Shown: positions 43,063 to 55,316 of the stretch, in pieces
How positions within the stretch are numbered: the stretch's first letter is position 1
Layout: the number at the start of each line of letters is the position of its first letter
Assembly: GCA_965112735.1 (NCBI GenBank)
Contig: OZ218962.1
Span: 2,790,001 to 2,854,000 of the forward strand
Length of the DNA: 64,000 bases
From: Phaeosaccion multiseriatum
Taxonomy: Eukaryota; Ochrophyta, other classes
Direction of reading: 5' to 3'
Translations under genes and position numbers: made by a program
The notes under the pieces: model-generated
Told to the model about the DNA's origin: nothing
Database searches by the model: none
The model's input: only the letters and a program-made list of their open reading frames with translations

Positions 43063-44414
43063 TGTGAAAGAAAGAAAGTGGTACCGCTCCTCTATACGTT
43101 CTTCCCAAAACTGTGTTGTGTGTCAAGTGCGTCTCACACCAGTCCTTCTTCCCCTGCTCTCCGGCCTGCCTCCGCGTGTTCCCGCACCACCCAAGACGCC
43201 AGGGTCCAGCTATTCGGGTGCGAGCCTCTACAGAGCGGCAAAAGCTAATCTGCGCTGCCCCTTTCTCCTCTCTTCCTCGGCTCCGAATCAAGAAACACAG
43301 CTTGGAAGAAAAGCCGCCTCCCCTCCCTTCTCCTATTCTCCTGGGAAAGTGATGAGTTTTAGGCAGCTCAGCCAGCAGTGAGTAGAGGAAGGCCCTCACA
43401 GCTCCACAAAGACCCAGCAAGCACTCCGCAAGTTGTCTGGCTCCGCGCTACCCTCAACCCCCCTCCGTTTCTCTCTGGTCGTGTCTCTGACGGAGATTTC
43501 CTCTCGCTGTCGCTCCAGTCTTGGCAAGCAACGCACCGGCGCAAGCCTCTGCACCTTCCTTTCCTACACACAGCAAGCCCTCCTTGCTAGGTGTTGTAGT
43601 AGCAGGCTTCCTCTCGCTCTCTCCCTATACGATACCCAACCCGCTAGTTCGCGCTGTGCTTCCAAATCACCCCCCTGGGGATGGGGTCCTCCTTAAACGC
43701 CCTCACTTTGAAGAGAGGAGTCAGAGAATATAGAAAGAAGAAGGGAGAGGAGCGATTTGTCTCGGGGTAGGAGGAGCCTTGGACTAGTAGTTCAGAGCGT
43801 GGGGGGAGTGGAGCACTCGACGCGAAGGAAGGAACGGGCTTTGCAGGCTTTAGAGCTCAGAAGAAGGAAGGAGACTGGGGGGAGAGGAAAAGGGAAAGAG
43901 CGGGGGAAGAAGGAGGGAGGGCAGATCGGTGGAGCGGTGCTCTCGCTGTGCCGTCAGGTCTACCCTGAAAGTCACTCACTGGCTTCTCTCAGTTGCGGCT
44001 GTGCTCTGGCGGCCAGGAAGTGCAAAGCGTTGGTGGGCGGGGGACGTACGAAGGGCGTAGGAGGGCGGAGCAGGGCAGAGAGCGGACAGAGTGGGGAGAC
44101 CAAGGGCAGGGGGCGGAGAGTCGAGGGACGGCCTCTGTAGGACGGACGGTCGCCTCGCCAGAGTAGAGCAGCAGCAGGAGCGTTCTGTGGCGCTCCTGAA
44201 TCAGTTGCGCAGCAACACAGAACAAGTAGGGAGGAGAGGAAGGCAGAGTCTTGAGCAGAGCGGCTGGGCTGTGAGGTGGGTGACTGTCTCCAAGAAGTAG
44301 GTTCTGGCGTGGGACACCTCCCCTCAGTAAGGGAGAGGAAAACAGAACAGCAGCACGAGTGAGGGAGGACAAGGAGTAGCAGCTCCGAGTGGCGCCCAGG
44401 AGGCATCGTCAACG
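43063..44414. promoter_or_regulatory. Divergent spacer Maf / coiled-coil gene
   Basis: About 1.35 kb between two head-to-head starts. The part before 44414 is purine-rich. No open frame shows domain character, and no RNA gene is recognisable; long 5' UTRs or upstream exons are possible. Confidence 0.45.
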
Positions 44415-45466
44415 ATGGCAGAGGTACTCACTTCATCTCCTTCCCTCGGGGGGGGGCTGAAGCGCAGTGCGAGCGTCGCCCTCTCTCCCTCGCACGGCGG
44501 CGGGGCCCCTTGTGGAGCTTCACACTTCGACCCTCAGCAGGGTATGATACCGCATCATCAGCAGCAGCAACAGCAGCAGCAGCACCAACAGCAGCAACAA
44601 GAACAACAGCAGCATCAGCAACAACAACAGCAGCACTATCATCATCCACACCAGCAATTAAAGCGGAGGCGGCTCTTCGACCCAAACGGTACGTGCGGCG
44701 GCCGAGGAGGGGGGGGGTGTAGGATTCACATGAGGCGAACCGTTTTCACCCGGTGTGAGACGCTCTCCGTTTTCGGAGGAAGTCCGGCTGGTCTGAAACC
44801 ATGCCGCCTCATTCGGACGACGGGTGGTGGTTTGGGAAGTCAAGTCTGCTACCGTATGTGGGCGTTACGTTACGTATGGATGGATACCGCAAAAGTTGGA
44901 CCTCACCTCCGCCCCCGCCCCCTCCCCCTCCGTGGTAGAGCAGACCAGCCGCCTCTGTCATAGGTGTAGTTCAGTCCACTTCACCTTGCCTCTGCACGTC
45001 TGACCGTGTGCCCCAACTCCCCCCCCCCGCCCCTCTCTCTCTCTCTCTCTTCCTCTCCCCTCCTCGCATCTGCTTGTCTTGCCCTCGTATGGGCTTTCAT
45101 CAGGCGCTGAGGCTGAAAACACCACACCGCACTTCTTTGCGCCACAACAGCAGCAGCAGCAGCAGCAGCAACAACAACAACAACAACAACCACTACCACC
45201 ACCACAACCACCACAACAGGCCCACGGACACACCGGGGGGGGAGGGGGCGGGGGGCACAAGCGGAGCAGGAACAGTATGGAGGATAGCAGCAGCAACAGC
45301 AGTGGCAGCAGCAGCAGTAGGCGAGGTGGTGAGGCTCTCGTGTTGACGCAACGACAACACGACTCAGCGATGCACGGGCTGCGGGAGGAGTGTGTGAGGG
45401 TCATCGGAGAGAAAGACTCTGCGCTAAGGATCGCCGCGGAGGAGCGGGACAAGGCTAAGAAGGTGC

Positions 45467-45497
<31 letters not shown>

Positions 45498-46008
45498 GAT
45501 GAGGGGGAGGAGGGAGGGGAAGGGTGGAGGTGGTACCAGGCAGAGGAGAAGTAAAGAGGGAGGGGAGGGGGAAGGGGGGAAGTGGTCATGGGTGAGTAGC
45601 TTCCATCCATTGTTGGTTGGCACACAGTATTCACTTCCAGTCAGCACACTCATCCTGTACCCTCCCTTCCTCCCTCTTCCCTCCCTCCCTCACAAACGAA
45701 CAACATGAATAACCTTGTCCTCTCCTCTCCTCTCCCCTCCCCTCCAGCTGCTCGAGTCCATGGTGCAACACGTGGAGGGCAAGGTGAAGGAGAACACTCT
45801 GCTGCGCAAGGCCGTGAATATCCAACACGCCAAGCAGCAGGAGGCAGAGGGGCACTGCCGAGCCCTGCAACAGACGCTCTCCCGAGGGGCGGAGCAGCTC
45901 AAGAAGCTCGAGGCTCAAAACTACGCACTCACCATTCGTCTGAGAGACATGGAGAGTTCTGCTAGAGACGCCTTCTTTGGAGATCAGCGCCCGCCGGACG
46001 TGTTTTGA
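44415..46008 (+). CDS. Coiled-coil protein of a plant-type conserved family ending in PPDVF
   Basis: Exons 44415-44688, 45104-45462 and 45748-46008 encode 297 residues. The N-terminal half is Gln/His-rich, Gly-rich and contains a basic LKRRRLFDPNG motif. From residue ~165 a coiled coil starts (LVLTQRQHDSAMHGLREECV, RVIGEKDSALRIAAEERDKA). The last exon is the best conserved part: ENTLLRKAVNIQHAKQQEAE, QLKKLEAQNYALTIRLRDME, then GDQRPPDVF at the C-terminus. The same pattern (ILKKAVxIQH, LExxNYAL, FxPDVF) characterises an uncharacterised family I recall from land plants. Function is unknown; nuclear location is a guess from the basic motif. Confidence 0.75.
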
Positions 46009-47198
46009 GTATCGAGCTGGGAAAGGGCCTGGACAAGACAATTGAGTTTGAGTTTGAGTTTTTAGCGGAGTTGGGAGTTGGCTTTCGGCTTCATCGTATA
46101 CAAGTACGGAAACGATTGAAACGATTGGGTGATTGGTAGTGCAGCTGCGGTGTTCCAATGTACGTGGAGTGTCGCCGGTTGGGGTGCGGGTGCGAGTGTG
46201 TTCACCTCACAGGACTCACGGGGGGGAGCGGACCGGGCGAGCGGATGAAACGATCAAAGGAGAGAGAGAGAGAGAGTGTGGTGCAGACAGACCCCGCCGG
46301 GAGGGAGCGTCAGAGAGCAGCTGCGGCGACAGTTTCGACAGTTTCAGAGTTTCGCAGCGGATCTTAGCGTAGTAGCTGAGGCGTGGAGAGGCGCCGCTGT
46401 CGGAATGAGTGAGTGAGTAAGCGAGTTAAGTGAGCGAGTGATTTTCCAGTGGCAGAGTCCGGTCTGGGTTGGAGCGGTGCGTGGTGCGGGCATCCAAGTT
46501 CCTCATCGAGTTGGTGCTTCATTTGTACAGATGGCAGAGGGAGGGAGGGAGGGAGGGAGGGAGGCAGGGACTTTAATGGCGAACGACACCGTTGTCCATC
46601 GAGAAGCACTGGCTTGGCGCTGACAAGGCAGACCACCGCACTGAAGGAGGGGCACGTGGGAGGTAGTGAAGGAAGGAAGGAAGGCCCTTGCCAGCAGGTA
46701 GAGGTGGCAGCGGTGTTGCAATGTAATTGACCTCTTGGGGGGGGGGGGGGGGCTTCCAAACCCCGATTAGCTTGAGTCGACATCCATGTATGTATGTTTG
46801 TATGTACCCATGCTGTGCCGTCGAAGCTTCCGGGGCTTGTCTGGTCAAAGTTCAGTAAGGACATGACCAACGGTGACGTCCCCTTGTCAAAGTTCAGGAA
46901 GGACATGACCAACGGTGACGTCCCCTTGTCAAAGTTCAGGAAGGACATGACCAACGGTGACGTCTTGGTGTAGAGAAAGGAGGGAGCTGCTGTGAGCCCT
47001 CACGAGTGTTCTTGCCAAACACTGGTGGTACGGTCTTCAAATTCTTCCGATGGATGGACAAAAGACAAAACACTGAAGCATTGTGTGCCCTTCACTGCAC
47101 TGCATCACCAACTGGTGTGCTGGGTTTTGCTGTGGTCTTGTGAACCATGCAGCGCCTCGAAGCGTTGCTTCACGTGTATATATATTTAGTACCATAAT

Positions 47199-47241
<43 letters not shown>

Positions 47242-47380
47242 CAATCAACTTCATCCGAAGGGAACAGGAACAGGAATTAATGAGTCGAATCAATTAAAAC
47301 TCGAAAATGTCGCTGGCGGCTTCCGGTGTGTACAAGGCATGTGGTACCAAAGTCCCTGCTACCCCCGCAGCGCCATCCCG
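46009..47380. other. Spacer with 42-bp tandem repeat
   Basis: It holds three tandem copies of a 42-bp unit containing GGAAGGACATGACCAACGG (46847-46966), a G-run (46736-46752), an AT run (47201-47235), and a minus-strand motif copy at 47101-47115. No gene is supported. Confidence 0.6.
47101..47115 (-). repeat. Dispersed motif copy in spacer
   Basis: Minus-strand CCAGTTGGTGATGCA, one base off the core, in apparently non-coding DNA. Confidence 0.6.
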
Positions 47381-47483
47381 TCACCAGCCTCCACCGCTGC
47401 CTTCACTCCTCAGGCTGTCGCTCTCAAGACTAGCTGCTCTCTCCTCCTCTTCATCCTGCTGCTGCTTCTGCTGCTCTTGATGC

Positions 47484-47769
47484 TCCTGCTGTATCACCAA
47501 CTGCCGCGGCTGTTCCGAGTCCTGCGTAGGCCCCCACAGCACCCTCCTCTGCGCAGCTTCGTCCAAATCCCGCCCGTACGTCACCATCTGTGACTCCTCC
47601 AGCTCACCGTACTCGTCTTCCTGCTGCTGTATCACCAACTGCTGCTGCTGCTCGTATGTCATCGCCTCGCCTCCTCCTCCCCGAAGCGCCCCCGCTCCGA
47701 ACGCTCCCGTGCGGCGATGGTGGTGGTCTGCACAGGGTGCCATCTGCTGCTGTATCACCAACTGCAGCG
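47484..47769 (-). repeat. Three copies of the dispersed motif downstream of the BRCT gene
   Basis: Exact minus-strand GTTGGTGATACAGCAG copies at 47484-47508, 47621-47652 and 47744-47769. In the only long open frame here they all read QLVIQQ. A 126-residue open stretch (47761-47381), rich in Gln and Glu, contains them and may be an extra 3' exon of the BRCT gene. Confidence 0.8.
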
Positions 47770-47849
47770 GATCCTCCCCCGCCCCTGCTGAAAGGGTATG
47801 CGCCCGCGCCCGCCTGCCACCACTGCCCCCGCCGCCACCACCACTGCTA

Positions 47850-49018
47850 CTACCACCCCCTAGCCTTCGTCTCTTGCTGCCCCGCTCTCCGCTTCCGCGT
47901 CCTCCCCCTCCTCCTCCTCCCCCTCCTCCCCCCCCCTCCTCCTCCTCCTCCTCCTCCTCCTCTACTCTGACCCCCTCCTCGTGCCGTGAGCCTCCACTCC
48001 TGAAGCTCGCTGTGACCCAGGTCCAAGTCTTCCCGACTCACTTGCCGCAGCTTCGGTGGACCATAACCGTCTGCTGCCATCCCTCCTCCTCCCCCCCCCC
48101 CCCCTGCTGCTGCTGCTGCTGCTGCTGCTGCCTGCAGTCCGGTCCCTCCCTCCCCCCCGGTGGCCCAACTCCCTCCACTGAGGGGGAAGGAGCCGGAAGG
48201 AGTCGAGCCCGTGTTGCCCGTACTGTTGCCGCTGCTCAGATTGCATGGGTCCGGGGCAGCGGCTCCAGACGACCACTGAGCGGCGGCTTGTTGGAGCGAC
48301 AAGGGGCGGCGCCTGCGTAGCCCTCTCCCATGGGCACCTCCTCCTCCCCGCACGCCGCTGGTGGTCTTGCTGTCGCTATTGCTGCTCTTGCTATTGCCGT
48401 TGACATTGACGTCACCGCCTGGCGTCCTCACCGCCCCTGCTGCTGCACCCACCCCACTACATGGAACCTCCCCTCCTCCTCCTGCTCTCCCCCCCCCTCC
48501 TCCTTCCCCTCCTCCTGCTGCTGCTGCTGCCGGTGCTGCTTCTGCTGCTTGTGTATCACCAACTGGGCCTCCTGCTCCTCCTGCTCGTCCTCCTGGTGTT
48601 GTTGCTCCGTCCGCTTCGCCAAGCATAACTCTGCTGCCGCTGCTGCTGCCGCTGCCGCTGCCCGCCGGGGTGGAGTCGTCCTCTCCTCCTGCGCTGCTGG
48701 GGGGGCGCGCAAGGGGGAAAGTCGCCCCAATCTTCTTCGTCGGGGAGCTCGAGTTCGATTTCGAAGTCGATTTCGAATCCGATTTCGAGGTCGATTTTGA
48801 CTCCAAGTCCATGCTATCGGGGACGCCGTGAAGCGAAGCACCAGCTGGTGTGACTGGAGTGATGGGAGTGGTGGCTGGTGCCTCTCTCTCCAGCGGCGGC
48901 GGGGAGGAGAAGGCCACAGTCTTCACGAAGTCTCCTCCTCCTCCTCCTCCTCCTCCTCCTCCTCCTCCTCCTCCTCCTCCTCCTCCTCCTCCTCCTCCTC
49001 CTCCTCTTCCTCCTCCTC

Positions 49019-49053
<35 letters not shown>

Positions 49054-50518
49054 CCCCCTCCTTCTCCTCCTCCATCCACTGCCCTCTCAGAGCTCTCCCC
49101 TGCTCTCCTGTGGCAGTGATGAGCATGCTGCGGGGGCTGTATGTGCGTCTTGTCGGGCTCCTCCGTCTCCTCATCATCACCATCATGTGACTCATCACCA
49201 CCACCCCCGTCCCCATGTCCACGCCCTTGTCCAGTAGCTTGTTCTGATTCTATTTCTTGTGCTGCTTCTGGTTCTTCTGTCCCTCTGCCTCCTCCTCCTC
49301 CTCCTCCTCCTCCTCCTCCTCCTCCTCCTCCTCCTCCTTCGTCCTCGCCTTGCTTCCTCCGCTCAAGCCCGAGAGCCCCCCCGTCTGCTGTCTTATGTGG
49401 CGACGATCTGGCCGCTGCTGTATCACCAACTGCTACAGCTGCTGCTAGTGCTACCGCTGCTTGTGGTGGTGGTGGTGGTGGTGGTGGTGGTGGTGGTGGT
49501 GGTGGTACATGTGGTGGGGGTGATGCCTTTGGCTTCTTCGAGCTCCCCTGGCCCAACACACCACCACCACCACCACTACTACTACTACTACCTCCTGCGC
49601 TGCTACGCTTTCTCTTCTTCACACTGGCGCCTCCTCTCTGGGGCACGAAGCCGCGCAGCAAAAGCCCGCCTTTCCCCTTCTCCTTGTCTGTCTCTGGGGG
49701 CCTGTTCGAAGGCGGCAACCCTTGCTCGGCCCCCGCTGCTGCTCCTCCCACTTTTCCTCTTCTCCTCTCGTCCTTCCCTTGTCCCTCGTCTTGCTTTCCT
49801 CCTCTCCGCAATGGTGCAGCATCGGCACCACCAGCACCAGCACCAGCACCAGCACCACCACCATCACCGGCAGATGCACCCCCTTTCACAGCCACAACAG
49901 GCCCAGCTCCGCCCGCCTTGCATGGGTCAAGGGTCTTGCATGGGTCAAGGCTGAAGCGAGCCTCGCAGCCGGCCTCCAAGCACCCCTTCTCCGCCAACCA
50001 CCACAGAAACCCCTCCCCTACCACCCCTACCCCCAGCGCATTGGCCCGTTGGTACTTCTCTCCCCTCGGTGCGGCACACACCACATGACTGGTGTCGCTG
50101 GTCATGGAGCTGTGGTACCTCAGCCCCAGGGCCTTGATGAGGTGAATCACGAGCGAGCGGTGCACATCCGAGAATTGACTCACAGATATGGCCAGCGGCT
50201 TGTTCTTGCTGGCCCCCTTCTTGCTGGCCCCTCCACCTCGCCGCTGCTGTCGTAGAACCAACTGCTGCTCCTGCTCCTGCTGCTGATCCACGTCCTTCTC
50301 CTCCTCTTCCTCCACATCACTACCTCCAGCCTGCCCCTCCACAACCAGCGATGGCAGCTTGCGCACGGGGAAGGGCTGCGGGTGGAAGTAGCGACTGCAG
50401 CGGGGGTAGGCGTCCGGCCGAAGGAGTTTGTCCTTGGCGTCACAGCTTCGCAGCCACAGCTCGCTCACGGCCTGGATACTGCCGCTGCCGGTGGTGGAGT
50501 GTGAAGAAGAAGAAGAAG

Positions 50519-50549
<31 letters not shown>

Positions 50550-53500
50550 TGCGTAGCCAAGGATGCACTCTTCCACGCCGGGGGCCATCCCTGCAAGGCC
50601 CTGCAGCCCCCCCGGGGGAGGCCAGAGGCCATGGGCCGCAATGGCAAACACCTCGACTTTCTCCACAATCGATAAGGCCGACACCGCCTTCCTGCCTTCT
50701 CCATCCCCGCCCTTATCTCCCGCCTCTTGCTCCTCCCCCTCCTCCTCCTCCTCCTCCTCCTCCTCCTCCTCCTCCTCCTGCTGCTGCTGGTGCTGCTGCT
50801 GCTTGTGCCTTTGTTGCCCCTCCACCCCCTCTTTCCTTGCGTCCCTCAGCGCACTCTCAAAGACCCGTTTGGTGTCTCTTAAGCTCGACAGGGCCGCCGC
50901 TGTCAGCACTCGGCCCTGCCACAGGCGATAAGAGAGAGAGAGGGAGAGGGACAGAGAGTTATACACCCGTAACGGTGCGTGATGAAAGGCATTGCAAGAG
51001 ATGATGAGAAAGAGGCTTACGTAAGAGGCTTACGTATACATGAGGAGGGTGTGTGGAGCGAAACAAGGGGCCGGCGAGTGAGAGTGTGTGTGAGGAGGCG
51101 GGGGGGGGGGGGGAGGGGGAGGAGAGAAAGAGAGAAGAGGAGAGGCCGGACAGGAAGAACTTGAAGCCCACACATTCATCCTGCCATCCACTGCCTCTCA
51201 TGTGTGGGAGTCCCTCCCTCCCTCTTCCTTCCCTCCCTCCCTCTTCCTTCCCTCCCTCCCTCCCTCCCTCCCTCCCTCCCTCCCTCCCTCCCTCCCTCCC
51301 TCCCTCCCTCCCTCCCTCCCTCCCTCCCTCCCTCACTCACTCACTCACGCACTCACCCCTCGTTTGGCCACCAGGTAGGCCACCTTGTCGCTCTTGCCCG
51401 TGTCCACAAGCCCGGCGTGCACAAGCACCACCACTCCGCGAAGGAAGAGTCCTCCTCGCGCACTGCGCACCTTGCCCGTGCGTATGCTGCCCAGCGACTG
51501 CGCTACACGTCCTCCTCCTGCCGGATCACCGACTGCTGCTCCTCCTGCTGCTGCTGCTGCTGCTGTATCACCAACTGGTGCTGGTGATGGAGGTGGTGAT
51601 GTATCACCAAACGCCACTGGTGGTGGTGGTGCTGCTGCTGAAGTGGAAGATGATGACGCTGATGTTGGCTTTCTTGACTGACCTAAGCACATTCCATCTT
51701 CGCCCTCGGCGTCATTGACACCCCGCCTTACACCCTTGGGCTCCTCTGTCTCCTCCTCTTCCTGCTCCTGCTCCTCCTGCTCATCCTGCTCCCCCTGCTC
51801 CTCCTGCTCCTCCTGCTCCTCCTGCTCCTCCTGCTCCTCCTCCTCCTCCTCCTCCTCCTCCTCCTCCTCCTCCTCCTCCTCCTCCTCCTCCTCCTTCTCC
51901 TGCTCCTGCTCCTCCCCCTGCTCCTGCTCCTGCTCCTGCTCCTCCTCCTTCTCCCCCTCCCCCTCCCCCTCCCCCTCCCCTTCTTTCTGTCCCTGCTTTG
52001 ACGGTCCTTCTTTGGTGGGTATTCGGAGCTGAATACCCCTGTCCTTCTTGTTGCTATTACTGCCGCCATTCTCCTCTGGATCGTACGCGTCACCACCACT
52101 AGGAAACGCTGCTCCATCTCCTCCTCCTCCTCCTCCTCCTCCTCCTCCTCCTCCTCCTCCTCCTCCTCCTCCTCCCCCTCGTCCTCCATCATCACCACCT
52201 TCTCCTCCTCCTGCTCCTCCTGCTCCTCCTGCTCTTCCTCCCCCTTCGCCCGCCCCTTCTCCCCTCCTCCCGCCCCCCTCCTTCCGCCGCCGCTTCCTCT
52301 GCTGCTGCCGCCGATGCTTCTGCTGCTGTGCCACCTTCGCGAGCTGCGTGAATCGCAACTTGCAGTACGGTTGGGCAGGCAGCAGGGCCCCTTGCTTGCA
52401 GCTGTCCAGCAACCAGTGATGAGTCACCACGGCGGGACGGCGGGGGTGAGAAGACAGTGCCTGCTCGTGACGTTGTATTGTCATAGGGAGGTTGAGGCAG
52501 CGGCGTCAGGGTTAGGGTCACGACCAGGATCAGAGTCAGGATCACGATCAGGGTCAGGGGCATGGACAGGGTCCGGATCAAGGATACGGTCAGGGTCACG
52601 GTCAGAGTGAGGATGAGTGAGAGCATGCTGGCCAAGTTTACCACCGACTGGCCAACAGTACCACCCACTGCTCACCTGGAGCAATTTCCTATCCACGAGG
52701 CCAGGGTCTCCGAGTACGGCATGTGTGATGCTCTCGTTGAGAAAGGCGAAGCGTGTGCCCATACCCTGGAAAGAAGGGGGAGGGCACAGAGGGGAGGGGA
52801 GAGAAGGCAGAGAGGGGAGGGGAGCGAGGGGAGGGCACAGAGGGGAGAGGAGAGGAGAGAGGAGGTTGGGTAAAGAGGAGAGGAGAGGTGAGAGCAGAAA
52901 GGAGGGGAGAAGAGATTTAAGTGCGTGCGTACGTGCGTGCGTGCGTACGTGCATGGGTGCTGATTGAAGAGGAGAGAGCGAGATTAGTCTCCCACCCCCC
53001 CTTCCCCTCCTCCTCCTCCTCCTCCTCCTCCTCCTCCTCCTCCTCTCACCTTTCGCACAGCAAGACAGAGCGTGGCGAGATCGTCTCTCTCGAAGCCCAA
53101 CAGCATGACTCTGCAGCCCTCCAGGGCCTCGCTCTCAGGGAGGTCCATCACCTTCTCTTCACTGAGCTGCCTCCTCCTCCTCCTCTTCCGCTGCTGCTGG
53201 CTCGTGTCCTTCCCTGCAGCCCCCTTGGCCCCTACCCCGCCCTTCCCCTTCCCCTTGCCCTTCGCGGACCCCGTTCCCTTTGCCTTTGTCTGTACGCCTC
53301 TGCCTCCGTCCAAACGGGCCTCGAACCCTTCCTCTTCCGCCCCCCCTCCCTCCTCCAACCCCCCCTCCTCCCCCCCACCCTCCTCCTCCCCCTCCTCCTC
53401 CTCCTCCTCCTCCTCCTCCTCCTCCTCCTCCTCCCCCTCCTCCTCCTCCTCCTCCTCCTCCTCCTCCTCCTCCTCCTCCTCCTCCTCCTCCTCTGTCGTG

Positions 53501-55256
53501 ACTGGAAAGTCCCGTGCCGGCAGCAGCAGGCCCACCCTGACGCACTCTTCCACCCAGCGGGAGTGTACGAGGGTAACCCTGCCTCTGCCGTGCTGCTGCA
53601 CCGCCTGAGAGCTCAACACGAGAGAGAAGCGCCAGCGCCACGAGACGCGACAAAAGGAGAGAGTCAGAGAGAAAGAGGGAGAAGAGAGATACAGGCGTTG
53701 GTGGTCCGCCATCCTCACAGCGGCACATCACACATGGCAGCAAAAGTATGGCAGTGAATGGATGACAGCAAATTGATGGCAGCAGATGGATGGCAGCAGA
53801 CAGGCGGGTCCGTCCCTTCTCCCTCCCTCCCTCCGTCCGTCCCTCCCTTCTCCCTCCCTCCCTCCCTCCCTCCCTCCCTCCCTCCCTCCCGCCGCCCCTC
53901 CCTCCCTCCCTTCCACCCCCCCTGCCACCCTCCCTTCCTCCCTCCCCCCTTCCCTCCCTGTACCTGATACTTGGCTCCGTCGGGCACGTCCGCCACGAGG
54001 TGTGACACGCTCCCGTCCAGGGCTAAGCTGCCCGAGTACACTCCTGCGGGCAGGCATATGGGCAGGTAGAAGGGCAGGCAGGCACATGGGCAGGTAGAAG
54101 GGCAGGCATACGGGCAGGCAGAAGGGTGGGCAGGCATATGGGCAGGTAGAAGGGCAGGCAGGCATATGGGCAGGTAGAAGGGCAGGCATACGGGCAGGCA
54201 GAAGGGCAGGCAGGTAGAAGGGCAGGCACATGGGCAGGCATACGGTTAGGTAGGGGCGTGTGGGGTGGGCAGGTAGTCAGTGCAGGCCCAGCTGACGAAC
54301 ACAAGTGCACAAACGTAAGTACACACGTAAGTACACATGTTAGTACACACGTAAGTACACACGTAAGTACAAGTACACATAAGCAAGTGCCTGCCTCACC
54401 TCCGTTCTCCTCAATGAGCTGCTGCAAGTGAGCCCTGCGGTCGATGCCGATGCCTGTGATGGACATCTTCTTGTTCACAAATGGCGGCAATAGGTAGGGC
54501 ACTGCCACACGTGGTAGAACAGACAGGAGCAGCAGCAGCAGGGGCCGAGAAGATGACGTCAGAGGCCCCCCTCCCCATCATTTGATTTCTGTCTCTCGCG
54601 CTCTGTCTCCCTCCCTCCCTCCCTCCCTCCCTCCCTCCCTCCCTCCCTCCCTCCCACCTCCCTCCCTCCTTCCTCCCTCCCTCCCTCCCTCCTTCCTCCC
54701 TCCCTCCCTCCCTCCCTCCCTCCCTCCCTCCCTCCCTCCCTCCCTCCCTCCCTCCCTCCCTCCCTCCCTCCCCCCCTCCCTCCCTCCCCCCCCCCCTTTC
54801 TCGCCCCACCCACGCACCTTCAGGCAGTCGTTGCCCCTCCCTCAAGCTGTCAGTGACCCAGGTGGGCCGAACGATCGAGATGCCTCCCTCCTTGCCATTG
54901 CCCGTCACCCTGAGCATCTGGGCGCTCGTGACGTACTTGTTGGTTTCTGTGGTTTCCGCGAGGAGATGCGTAGTACGGACAGTGAGGTCGGGCTCGAAGA
55001 TGCCCCCGAGCGACTGGCAGGATTGGCTCAATCGAGCCTGTGGTTGGAGGCAGAGGAAGAGGGAGAGCGCGGAGGGAGAGGGAGAGGGAGACGGAGAAGA
55101 AGGGGCAGAGGCAGAGGGGGAGGGAGAGAGAGAGAGTTGGCCCAATAGGCGTGAAGTGATGGACATTGGCAAAGGTGCGACATGGAAAAGGACAATCGCA
55201 CAGAGAATAAGGCGGTCTTGGTCCTCTCCCTCCTTACCCGCACACACACATACACG

Positions 55257-55316
<60 letters not shown>

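Noticed and set aside
52500-52525. Possible telomeric repeat GGGTTAGGG
   Set aside because: A single degenerate unit inside an intron of GGGTCA/GGATCA repeats; not an array.
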